DNA from: DAHUXD01 sp963736455
GTDB lineage: Bacteria > Acidobacteriota > Thermoanaerobaculia > UBA5066 > Gp7-AA6
DNA: 64,000 nucleotides
Reading direction: 5' to 3'
Assembly (NCBI GenBank): GCA_963736455.1
Contig: CAVTON010000002.1
Span: forward strand, 744,001 to 808,000
Shown here piece after piece: positions 46,824-54,563 of the stretch; within the stretch, counting starts at the first letter, position 1, and the number at the start of each line of letters is the position of its first letter. Made by a program: the position numbers and the translations under genes. The notes beneath the pieces were generated by a model. It had not been told where the DNA came from. It worked only from the letters and a program-made list of their open reading frames with translations, and did not search any database.

Positions 46824-48851
46824 TCAGGCGAGATGGAGCCCCAGGACGATCCAGTCGATCAGCTTGATCCCCAGAAACGGCACGACGACGCCGCCGACGC
46901 CGTAGATCCATAGATTTCGCGCCAGGATTCGGGCAGCCCCGAGGGGGCGGTACTTGACGCCGCGAAGCGCCAGAGGAATGAGCGCGACGATGACCAGGGC
47001 ATTGAAGATGACGGCCGAGAGGATCGCCGACTTCGGGTTGCCGAGGTGCATGACGTTGAGCGCATTCAACGCCGGGTAGGTCGCGGCGAACATCGCCGGG
47101 AGGATCGCGAAGTACTTGGCGACGTCGTTGGCGATCGAGAACGTCGTCAACGATCCGCGGGTCATCAGGAGCTGTTTCCCGATCTCGACGATCTCGATCA
47201 GCTTCGTCGGGTTCGAATCGAGGTCCACCATGTTGCCGGCCTCGCGTGCCGCCTGGGTTCCGGTGTTCATCGCGACGCCGACGTCCGCCTGGGCGAGCGC
47301 CGGCGCGTCGTTGGTGCCGTCCCCGGTCATGGCCACGAGGTTGCCGCCCTCCTGCTCCTTGCGGATCAGGGCGAGCTTCTGCTCGGGCGTGGCCTGGGCG
47401 AGAAAGTCGTCCACGCCGGCCTCGCGGGCGATCGCCGCGGCCGTGAGCGGGTTGTCTCCGGTGATCATGATCGTCTTGATGCCCATGGCGCGGAGGCGGT
47501 CGAAGCGGTCCCTCATGCCCGCTTTGACGACGTCGCGAAGGGCGACGACGCCGAGCACGCGGGCGCTGTCGGCCACGAGCAGGGGCGTGGCGCCCTCGGC
47601 CGAGATCCGGTTGAGGAGATCCGAGACGGCGGGATCGATCGCGCCGCCCTGCCCGCGGACCCAGTCGGCGACCGAGTCGCCGGCGCCCTTGCGGATCCGG
47701 CGTCCGTTGAAGTCGACGCCCGACATGCGGGTCTGCGCCGAGAAGGGGATGAACTTCATTCCCTCCATGCGCCTCGCCCGCAGCCCGAACTGGTCCTTGG
47801 CGAGCACGACGATCGAGCGTCCCTCGGGCGTCTCGTCGGAAAGCGAGGAGAGCTGCGCCGCCTCGGCGAGGTCCCCCGGCAGGACGTGCGGCGCCGGGAA
47901 GAACTCCATGGCCTGCCGGTTCCCGAGCGTGATCGTGCCCGTCTTGTCGAGAAGGAGCACGTTGACGTCCCCCGCCGCTTCGACGGCGCGGCCGGACATC
48001 GCGAGGACGTTGTGCTGGAGGACGCGATCCATGCCGGCGATGCCGATTGCCGACAGGAGTCCCCCAATCGTCGTCGGGATGAGGCAGACGAGCAGCGCAA
48101 TCAGGACCGGCGTCGATGCGACGCCATGCGCGTAGAGCGCGAAGGGTCGCAGCGTCACCGTTGCGATCAGGAAGACGATCGTCAGGCCGGACAGCAGGAT
48201 CGAGAGCGCGATCTCGTTCGGCGTCTTCTGGCGCGAGGCCCCCTCGACGAGGGCGATCATCCGGTCGAGGAACGTCTCGCCGGGATTGGATGTGACCTCG
48301 ACGACGATGCGGTCGGAGAGGACGCGGGTCCCGCCGGTCACGGCGGAGCGATCGCCTCCCGACTCGCGGATGACCGGGGCCGATTCGCCGGTGATGGCCG
48401 ACTCGTCGACCGACGCAATGCCTTCGACGACGGTGCCGTCGCCGGGAATCATCTGCCCGGCCTCGACGATGACGCGGTCGCCCCTGCGCAGGCTCGTGGC
48501 CGGAACGGACTCCTCGCCCTTGCGGGTGATTCGGCGCGCCATCGTCTCGGTGCGGCCGCGGCGCAGGGCCGCCGCCTGGGCCTTGCCTCGACCCTCGGCC
48601 ATCGCCTCGGCGAAATTGGCGAAGAGAAGCGTGAACCAGAGCCAGAGCGCGATCTGCACGTTGAAGAGGACGTCCTTGCCGCGAGCGACGTCGCGGACGA
48701 GAAGGACGCTGACCAGCACCGCCCCGACGAGCACGACGAACATGACGGGGTTCTGCGCCTGGACGCGCGGGTCGAGCTTCCGGAACGAGTCGCCGATCGC
48801 GGCGCGCACGATCGTGCGGTCGAAGAGAGCGGTGCGCTGGGGTTGAGCCAC
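46824..48851 (-). CDS. kdpB: Potassium-transporting P-type ATPase KdpB subunit
   Basis: 675 residues from GTG 48851 (GAGGAGG 7 nt upstream, overlapping the kdpA stop region). Drives K+ uptake by ATP hydrolysis. Phosphorylation motif DKTGTITLG (~Asp300), TGES loop in SAITGESAPVIRES, MTGDGTNDAPALAQADVG hinge, PTTIGGLLSAIG membrane block. The open frame extends to 50396 but that part is antisense-frame shadow of kdpA. Full length. Confidence 0.97.
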   Translation of the reverse strand: MAQPQRTALFDRTIVRAAIGDSFRKLDPRVQAQNPVMFVVLVGAVLVSVLLVRDVARGKDVLFNVQIALWLWFTLLFANFAEAMAEGRGKAQAAALRRGRTETMARRITRKGEESVPATSLRRGDRVIVEAGQMIPGDGTVVEGIASVDESAITGESAPVIRESGGDRSAVTGGTRVLSDRIVVEVTSNPGETFLDRMIALVEGASRQKTPNEIALSILLSGLTIVFLIATVTLRPFALYAHGVASTPVLIALLVCLIPTTIGGLLSAIGIAGMDRVLQHNVLAMSGRAVEAAGDVNVLLLDKTGTITLGNRQAMEFFPAPHVLPGDLAEAAQLSSLSDETPEGRSIVVLAKDQFGLRARRMEGMKFIPFSAQTRMSGVDFNGRRIRKGAGDSVADWVRGQGGAIDPAVSDLLNRISAEGATPLLVADSARVLGVVALRDVVKAGMRDRFDRLRAMGIKTIMITGDNPLTAAAIAREAGVDDFLAQATPEQKLALIRKEQEGGNLVAMTGDGTNDAPALAQADVGVAMNTGTQAAREAGNMVDLDSNPTKLIEIVEIGKQLLMTRGSLTTFSIANDVAKYFAILPAMFAATYPALNALNVMHLGNPKSAILSAVIFNALVIVALIPLALRGVKYRPLGAARILARNLWIYGVGGVVVPFLGIKLIDWIVLGLHLA

Positions 48852-48862
48852 GGGCTGCCTCC

Positions 48863-50590
48863 TCAGAAGAGAACCCCGGCCTTCATCAGGAGCTGCTCCA
48901 CGACGGGCCCCAGAGAGAAGGCCGGGAAGAACGTCAGCGCTCCGACGATCACGATGACGCTGACGAGCAGGAACGAGAAAAGGGGGCCGGTGACCGGGAA
49001 GGTGCCGGCGGACTCGGGGACTTTCTTTTTCGCCGCGAGCGATCCGGCGATCCCGAGGATCGGGATCAGCATGAAGAAGCGGCCGAGGAACATGTCGAGG
49101 CCGAGGGTCACGTTGTAGAAGAGCGTGTTGGCGTTCAGGCCCGCGAAGGCGGAACCGTTGTTGCCGGCCCCCGACTCGAAGGCATAGAGGATTTCGGAGA
49201 AACCGTGCGGCCCCTTGTTGTTCAGGGACGAGAGCCCGGCCGGCAGCACCGAAGCCGCGGCGGAAAAGCCCAGAATGCAGAGCGTCAGGATGAGCACCGA
49301 GAGCATCGCGAGCTTGACCTCGTGGGCCTCGATCTTCTTGCCGAGGTACTCGGGCGTGCGGCCGACCATGAGGCCCGCGATGAAGACGGCGAGGACGATG
49401 AAGAGAAACACGCCGTAGAGTCCGGCGCCGACGCCGCCGACGATGACCTCGCCGGAGGCGATGTTGGCGAGCGGCACGAGGCCTCCGATCGGCGTGAACG
49501 AATCGTGCCAGGAGTTGATGGCGCCGCAGGAAGCGTCCGTCGTGATCGTGGCGAAGAGGGCGGAGTCCCCGATGCCGAACCGGACCTCCTTGCCCTCCAT
49601 GTTGCCGCCGGTCCCTCCCTCCGTCGGCAGGGCCGCCACGCCGAGCTTCTGGTGGATCGGGTTGCCCCGTTGCTCGGCGATCTCGGCCACGAAGGCGCCG
49701 ACCAGGAACATCAGGGCCATGGCCCCGAAGACCGCCCAACCATGCTTCACGGACCCGGTCATCCGGCCGAGCGTGTTGGTCAGGCCCGCGCCGATCGCGA
49801 AGATGAGGAGCATCTCGACGAAGTTCGTCCCGGGTGTCGGGTTCTCGTAAGGGTGGGACGAGTTCGCGTTGAAGAACCCGCCGCCGTTGGTCCCGAGCTC
49901 CTTGATGGCCTCCTGGGACGCCACCGGTCCCTGGGCGATCCTCTGCTCGACTCCCTCCACCGTCTTCACCGTGACGTCGGCCTGGAAGTTCTGGACGACC
50001 CCGCGGGAGACGAGAAAGAGGGCGGCCAAAAACGAGATCGGGAGCAGGACCCAGAGGATGGAGCGGGTGCAGTCGTACCAGAAGTTGCCGATGCCCTTCG
50101 CCCTCTCGCGCGCGATACCGCGGATGACGGCCACGGCGATGGCGATTCCCGTCGCGGCCGACAGGAAGTTGTGGAGGGCCAGGCCGGCCATCTGGGTGAA
50201 ATGAGACATGGTGCTCTCGCCCGAGTAGCCCTGCCAGTTCGTGTTCGTCGTGAAGGAGACCGCGGTGTTCCAGGAGGAATCCGGCGAGACCGCCCCGAAT
50301 TTGTTCGGGTTGAAGGGCAGGTGCTGCTGGAGGCGCTGCATGGCGTAGAGGATGACGAGCGAGGCGGCGTTGACGATCAGCATCGTCACGGTCCACTCGA
50401 TCCAGCCCTGGTCCTTCTCCGCGTCGACGCCGCAGACCCGGTATACGGCGCGCTCGACCGGCCGCAACACCGGGTCGAGGAACGTCCTCTCGCCCGAGAA
50501 CACGCGCTTCATGTAACCGCCCATCAGAGGCGTGAGCGCGATCACGATCGCCAGATAGACGAGGATCTCGACGAAATTGATGGTCGTCAT
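48863..50590 (-). CDS. kdpA: Potassium-transporting ATPase KdpA subunit
   Basis: 575 residues; the K+-selective channel-like subunit with ten helices and four selectivity-loop repeats (TNTNWQGYSGES, GTNGGGFFNANSSHPYENPT, GAGNNGSAFAGL among them). N-terminus LVYLAIVIALTPLMGGYMKRVF. Starts 4 nt after kdpF stop and precedes kdpB by 11 nt. Sequence is complete and canonical. Confidence 0.97.
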   Translation of the reverse strand: MTTINFVEILVYLAIVIALTPLMGGYMKRVFSGERTFLDPVLRPVERAVYRVCGVDAEKDQGWIEWTVTMLIVNAASLVILYAMQRLQQHLPFNPNKFGAVSPDSSWNTAVSFTTNTNWQGYSGESTMSHFTQMAGLALHNFLSAATGIAIAVAVIRGIARERAKGIGNFWYDCTRSILWVLLPISFLAALFLVSRGVVQNFQADVTVKTVEGVEQRIAQGPVASQEAIKELGTNGGGFFNANSSHPYENPTPGTNFVEMLLIFAIGAGLTNTLGRMTGSVKHGWAVFGAMALMFLVGAFVAEIAEQRGNPIHQKLGVAALPTEGGTGGNMEGKEVRFGIGDSALFATITTDASCGAINSWHDSFTPIGGLVPLANIASGEVIVGGVGAGLYGVFLFIVLAVFIAGLMVGRTPEYLGKKIEAHEVKLAMLSVLILTLCILGFSAAASVLPAGLSSLNNKGPHGFSEILYAFESGAGNNGSAFAGLNANTLFYNVTLGLDMFLGRFFMLIPILGIAGSLAAKKKVPESAGTFPVTGPLFSFLLVSVIVIVGALTFFPAFSLGPVVEQLLMKAGVLF

Positions 50591-50594
50591 GGCG

Positions 50595-50684
50595 TCAAAC
50601 CTCTTCCGCCCGCAGCATGGCCCACAGCAGGTAGCAGAGCAGCGCCACGGTCACGACGAGCCCGAGAGCGTCTTCCCATCCCAT
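50595..50684 (-). CDS. kdpF: KdpF, small subunit of the Kdp complex
   Basis: 29 residues starting MGWEDALGLVVTV and ending LLWAMLRAEEV: one hydrophobic helix then a short charged end, the KdpF pattern. ATG at 50684 has GGAGG 7 nt upstream. Located 4 nt before kdpA, as in other kdpFABC operons. Probably stabilises KdpABC at the membrane. Confidence 0.85.
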   Translation of the reverse strand: MGWEDALGLVVTVALLCYLLWAMLRAEEV

Positions 50685-50694
50685 GGTGCCCTCC

Positions 50695-50778
50695 TCAGAC
50701 CCTGTCGCAGCGCCGCGTGTAGACGACGGAGACCCAGAACAGGAAGATCGTGATCACGAGAAAAGCGAGGTCTGCCAT
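50695..50778 (-). CDS. 27-residue membrane micropeptide upstream of kdpF
   Basis: ATG 50778 with GAGGAGG a short distance upstream, stop TGA at 50695-50697, 10 nt before the kdpF start. MADLAFLVITIFLFWVSVV is one helix, followed by YTRRCDRV. Separate from kdpF yet similar in plan (helix then charged tail), it lies between the porin-like gene (11 nt away) and kdpF, so it is almost surely in the kdp transcript. No name known to me. Confidence 0.65.
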   Translation of the reverse strand: MADLAFLVITIFLFWVSVVYTRRCDRV

Positions 50779-50789
50779 CGGCGTCCTCC

Positions 50790-51683
50790 TCAGAAGGTGA
50801 ATCCGAGCTCGAAAAGGATGGCGTTGCCCTTCGAGTCGCCGTTCTTGATCGAGTATCCGGCGTAGATCGTCCAGTTCCCCAGGGGGACGGAGACGCCCGG
50901 AGTGAAGTACCCGAGGGCGTTGTCTCCGCTGAACCAGTCGGCGATGAGATTGAGGTGATCGTTGATCTTCTGCTCGAAGCCGACCATCGCTCCCGCCCGT
51001 GGATCCGGCGCCGCGTATCCCGACGAGGCCCAGTATCCGCCGGCGGTCACGCGCGTATTGGTGGGCAGCTTGTAGGAGGCCTCGCCGTACCAGAGCGCGG
51101 CCGGATCGCCGTCCCTCGAGCCCCTCAGATAGAAGAGGCCGAACGCCCCCGTCGTGAACGCGAGGTTGTCGTTGTGCCAGGGCTGCCACTTGATGTCGAC
51201 CGTGGCAAATGGGACGGAGCGTCCGGAGGCGGCGAAACCGCCGAAGTTGGCGCCGGCCTCGATGTTCGACCCGAGTCCGTAGACTCCGCGCACCGTGAAG
51301 AAGCCGAAGCTCGGGTCCTGGGGGCGTCCGAGCGCGTCGGTTTCGAGGTATGTCTTTCCCTGGTCGAGGACGTCGGCCGACGGAACGTTGAAGATCGTCT
51401 GCTGCGCGATCGCCGGCGCGGCGAGCGCGGAGAGGAAGACGAGGGCCGCGGCCAGCTTCGCGTTCGGCGTCTTCTTCCGATCGGGCTTTCGCCCAAAGTC
51501 GAACACCTTCTCGTCGGCCCGACACAGGATCATGGCGCGACGACCGCAGGCAACATATCCCACGAAGGCCGCCGCGACCAGCGCAACCTCGAATTCCGGG
51601 AAGAGCAGTGCGAGGAAACAACCTCCGAGAAGGACGAGAATCGCCAGGCCGGCGAAGAGCGTCGCTTTCCGTGCGTCTTTCAT
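50790..51683 (-). CDS. Outer-membrane-like protein fused to an N-terminal membrane hairpin
   Basis: 297 residues from ATG 51683. Residues 1-~65 form two membrane helices (LFAGLAILVLLGGCFLALLF, VALVAAAFVGYVACG) plus RRAMILCRADEKVF, which is almost identical to the start of the neighbouring 126-residue gene. A second signal-like stretch (LAAALVFLSALAAPAIAQQ, ~85-103) follows, then ~195 residues of alternating beta strands ending in LFELGFTF with a terminal Phe, as in outer-membrane barrels. A buried signal sequence is odd: the true barrel gene may have fused with the hairpin gene, or may start internally at a GTG. Directly heads the kdp operon. Role in K+ entry is possible but unproven. Confidence 0.6.
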   Translation of the reverse strand: MKDARKATLFAGLAILVLLGGCFLALLFPEFEVALVAAAFVGYVACGRRAMILCRADEKVFDFGRKPDRKKTPNAKLAAALVFLSALAAPAIAQQTIFNVPSADVLDQGKTYLETDALGRPQDPSFGFFTVRGVYGLGSNIEAGANFGGFAASGRSVPFATVDIKWQPWHNDNLAFTTGAFGLFYLRGSRDGDPAALWYGEASYKLPTNTRVTAGGYWASSGYAAPDPRAGAMVGFEQKINDHLNLIADWFSGDNALGYFTPGVSVPLGNWTIYAGYSIKNGDSKGNAILFELGFTF

Positions 51684-51709
51684 GATGCGAACAGCATGTC
51701 TCCCGACAA

Positions 51710-51748
51710 GGAAAGAAGTCCGGAAGGAGGCCGAAAGAATTTCGCAAG
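51710..51748 (-). promoter_or_regulatory. 11-bp phased repeats upstream of the porin-like gene (copy 1)
   Basis: Minus strand TTCTTTCGGCC, TCCTTCCGGAC, TTCTTTCCTTG follow one another with an 11-bp period, the spacing of PhoB/OmpR-type boxes. The same ~39 bp recurs at 52344-52382. Box ends 26 nt before the ATG. Confidence 0.45.
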
Positions 51749-51938
51749 AGCAACGGCTCGCTCTGCGTGTCCCATCGAGGCGCTGATTCGCCGTCATCCG
51801 CAGCGAGGCGAGGGTTTCCGTTCCGCGCGTTACCGCATCCTGGAAAGGGGTCCCTCGGGATGACCGTCCCCGAAGCGCACGGTCGGACGAATCGCTCGAC
51901 GACACGCTCACGCTCTCCGGCTCGGCACTTATTCGGAG

Positions 51939-52319
51939 TCAACGAGTCTTGGTGAGCGCGGCGCTTTCCAGGGCTCGAGGAAATGCCGCAGGCTTGCGGA
52001 GCGCGTGGAGACCAGTGCGAGAGCCTTCGGACGCCATGGCACGCCCAAGGACGGCCGCGCCGATCGTACCGGCGGCGAGGCCGGCCCGTACCGCCTCGCG
52101 CGCCTCCCGTTCGCGGGCTCCAGAGCTGTCCGAGGCGAACACGAGATCGTCGGCTCGACACAGAGCCATCGCGCGCCGGGTGCAGCCGACGTATCCGAGG
52201 AACGCTGCCCCAACGAGAGCGACCTGGAACCTCGGGACAAAGAGCGCCAGGAGGCAGCCCCCGAGGAGCACGAAGATCGCGAGCCCGGCGAACACCGTCG
52301 CTTTCCGTTTCTCGCTCAT
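51939..52319 (-). CDS. 126-residue membrane-hairpin protein, paralogue of the porin-fusion N-terminus
   Basis: ATG at 52319. First ~60 residues match the N-terminus of the neighbouring fusion: FAGLAIFVLLGGCLLAL, VALVGAAFLGYVGC, RRAMALCRADDLVF. The rest (REREAREAVRAGLAAGTIG, ALRKPAAFPRALESAA) is Ala/Arg-rich and partly hydrophobic, unlike the barrel of the fusion. No known family. Downstream of kdpE by 96 nt. A tandem duplication followed by divergence of the 3' half explains the pair. Confidence 0.6.
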   Translation of the reverse strand: MSEKRKATVFAGLAIFVLLGGCLLALFVPRFQVALVGAAFLGYVGCTRRAMALCRADDLVFASDSSGAREREAREAVRAGLAAGTIGAAVLGRAMASEGSRTGLHALRKPAAFPRALESAALTKTR

Positions 52320-52343
52320 GGCAGGCAGGATCCTGCCGGGAAT

Positions 52344-52382
52344 GGAAAGAAGTCCGGAAGGACGCCGAAAGATTTTCGAAAG
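52344..52382 (-). promoter_or_regulatory. 11-bp phased repeats upstream of the 126-residue gene (copy 2)
   Basis: Minus strand ATCTTTCGGCG, TCCTTCCGGAC, TTCTTTCCATT; differs from copy 1 at only a few positions. It lies 24 nt before the ATG. A GGCAGGATCCTGCC palindrome sits between box and start. Confidence 0.45.
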
Positions 52383-52415
52383 CGGGAAGTCTCTCTCCCC
52401 GAAGGGCTTATCCGG

Positions 52416-53093
52416 TCATTCGGGGGAGAAGCGGTACCCCACCCACGGCTCCGTGCGGAACCAGCGCGGCCGGTTGGGGTCGTCTTCCAGCTTTCGGCGC
52501 AGGCCCCCCATGTGGACGCGCAGCGTGTCGTTCGTGACGCCGGCGGTGGTGCCCCAGACCTGGGCCATCAGCTGGCGATGGGTCCACACGGCTCCGGGCT
52601 TTCGGAGCATCGTCGCGAGGATCGAGAACTCGATCGGCGTCAGATGGACCGGCCGTCCTGCCTTGCTGACCGTGCGGCTCTCGGGATCGACGACGACGTT
52701 GCCGAATCGGGTCAAGGCGGGTTCGTGCGGCGCGGCGCCGCGGCGCAGCAGGGCCCGCGCGCGCGCGACGAGCTCGCTCACCCCGAACGGCTTGGTGACG
52801 TAGTCGTCGGCGCCCTCGTCGAGCAGGCGCACCTTCTCGCGCTCCTCGTTGCGCACGGTCAGAACGAGGATGGGGACCGGCGACCGCCGGCGCAGCTCCT
52901 TGACGAGCTCGAGGCCGTCCACGCGGGGCATCGCCAGGTCCGTCACCACGAGCTCGAAAGTTCCGTCCTCGAACCGTTCGAGCGCCTCCTGGCCGTCGAT
53001 CGCCGCGACGACCTCGTGTCCCTCGCGTTCGAGCGCGTCGCGCACGACCTTGCGGATCGCCGGCTCGTCGTCGGCGACGAGGACACGGCTCAT
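52416..53093 (-). CDS. kdpE: Response regulator KdpE (OmpR/PhoB family)
   Basis: 225 residues from ATG 53093, whose ATGA overlaps the kinase stop. Receiver domain: VLVADDEPAIRKVVRDAL, phosphoacceptor Asp52 in VVTDLAMPRVDG, Lys101 in VTKPFG. Winged-helix C-terminus: HLTPIEFSILATMLRKPG, WTHRQLMAQVWG, LRVHMGGLRRKLEDDP, PWVGYRF, the KdpE pattern. Expected to switch on kdpFABC when the partnered kinase is active. The open frame runs on to 54074 but that is a shadow of the kinase. Confidence 0.93.
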   Translation of the reverse strand: MSRVLVADDEPAIRKVVRDALEREGHEVVAAIDGQEALERFEDGTFELVVTDLAMPRVDGLELVKELRRRSPVPILVLTVRNEEREKVRLLDEGADDYVTKPFGVSELVARARALLRRGAAPHEPALTRFGNVVVDPESRTVSKAGRPVHLTPIEFSILATMLRKPGAVWTHRQLMAQVWGTTAGVTNDTLRVHMGGLRRKLEDDPNRPRWFRTEPWVGYRFSPE

Positions 53094-54529
53094 CCGGCCG
53101 CCCGGGGAAGCGTGATCTCGAAGAGGGCCCCGCCGGATTCCGCTTTGCTCAGCTCGAGGGATCCGCCGTTCAGCTCGACGAGGCTGCGGGCGATGGACAG
53201 CCCGAGGCCGCTGCCGCCGCGCTGCCCGGAATCGCCCAGTTGGACGAAGCGCCCGAAAACCCGGTCGCGGTCGGCGGCCGGAACGCCTTTTCCCTCGTCG
53301 GCCACGCGGAACGAGACGCGCGCCGAGTCGGCGGGGACCGAGACGCGGATCGTCGATCCCGCGGGCGAATATCGAGCGGCGTTCTCGAGACCGTGCCCGA
53401 GCGCCTCGGTCAGCTGGGCAGGATCCACGTCGACCGCGAGGTCGGGGGGCGGCGGGTCGAGGAAGAGCGAGTGTCCCGCCAGGGCTTCGCCGAAGCGCGC
53501 CACGGCCGCCTCCACGATCTCGGCGCAGGCGACGCGCTCCCGGCGAGGCCGAGCGGCGCCCGAATCGAGACGCACGAGGTCCATCAGCTCCGAGATCCGG
53601 CGGCCGAGCGCGGCGAGCTGCGTTCCCGCCAGCCGCGAGGCTTCGGAGCCGCCGGTCTCGGCCTCCCAGTTCTCGATGGCTCCGCGCGCGGCGGCCACCG
53701 GCGTCTTCAGGTCGTGGGCGAGCTGCGCGAGCAGGGTCGACTTCATCTGGTCGCTCGTCCGGGTCTCCTCGGCCGCGCGGGCGAGGCGCAGGAACCGCTC
53801 GCGCTCGACGGCCAGGCCGAGCAGGAGCGCGCAGGCCTCGGCCAGGCGCTCGCTCGAGCGCAATCCCCGGGCGACGAGCACCCCGGCGCGCTGAAGCCCA
53901 ACGGGAATCGGAAGATAGATGTCGATGCCTCCGAGCTCCGACGGATACGTCGCCGAGTTGCCCTGCCCGAACACGAGCGCGGCGATTTCGGAATTGAAGG
54001 ACGACGCCGGAGTCTCGATGCGCTGCGTCAGGGCCCCCTTCGCGTCGGCGAGGAGGACGGCGACCTGCTCGCACAGGAGCGCCTGCCGCAGCCGATCCGC
54101 GGCGACCCCGAGCAGGGTCTCGCGGTTGGTGTCCGAGAGAAAGCCCTGGGAGAGCTGGGTCAGGGCGATCAGGTCGCGGCGTTCGGCCTCGAGCAGCCCG
54201 AGCCGCGCTCGCGAGAGCGCCGAGAGCCGGCCGATGAGCAGCCCCGAGACGAGAAAGACGAAGAGCGCGGCGACGTTGCGGGAATCCTGGACCGTGAAGG
54301 TGTAGAGGGGCGGGAGGAAGAAGAAGTTGTAGCCGAGGGTCGCGAGCAGGGCGGCCACCACTCCCGGACCGCTCTGCCAGGCCGAGGCGCAGACGAAGAC
54401 CGCCAGCAGGAGCAGCAGCGCCACGGACGATTCGTTGAGCTGGGGAAAGAGCTTCAGCAGCCCGATCGTCGCACCGACGGCCACGACCGCGGCCGGATAA
54501 CCGACCCAGTGCTGCGTCGATCGGGTCAT
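53090..54529 (-). CDS. kdpD: KdpD-type sensor kinase, C-terminal half as a separate gene
   Basis: 479 residues. Four membrane helices in the first ~105 (DUF4118 segment, YNFFFLPPLYTFTVQD), GAF-like ~125-245, HisKA with His272 in LAQLAHDLKTPVAA, and HATPase (ENAARYSPAGS, ADEGKGVP, GGSGLGLSIARSLVELNGG). This is the C-terminal two-thirds of a normal KdpD, without the KdpD/USP sensor, which is encoded after kdpC. Start ATG 54529. Coupled to kdpE by a 4-nt overlap. The two KdpD halves would have to interact for full sensing. Confidence 0.9.
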   Translation of the reverse strand: MTRSTQHWVGYPAAVVAVGATIGLLKLFPQLNESSVALLLLLAVFVCASAWQSGPGVVAALLATLGYNFFFLPPLYTFTVQDSRNVAALFVFLVSGLLIGRLSALSRARLGLLEAERRDLIALTQLSQGFLSDTNRETLLGVAADRLRQALLCEQVAVLLADAKGALTQRIETPASSFNSEIAALVFGQGNSATYPSELGGIDIYLPIPVGLQRAGVLVARGLRSSERLAEACALLLGLAVERERFLRLARAAEETRTSDQMKSTLLAQLAHDLKTPVAAARGAIENWEAETGGSEASRLAGTQLAALGRRISELMDLVRLDSGAARPRRERVACAEIVEAAVARFGEALAGHSLFLDPPPPDLAVDVDPAQLTEALGHGLENAARYSPAGSTIRVSVPADSARVSFRVADEGKGVPAADRDRVFGRFVQLGDSGQRGGSGLGLSIARSLVELNGGSLELSKAESGGALFEITLPRAAG

Positions 54530-54563
54530 GGCGCGGCCATTCTATCGGCGCGGCGCCGACCGA

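Noticed and set aside
46824..50396. 1190-residue KdpB-like fusion
   Set aside because: The part before GTG 48851 is an off-frame reading of kdpA; kdpB has its own ribosome site.
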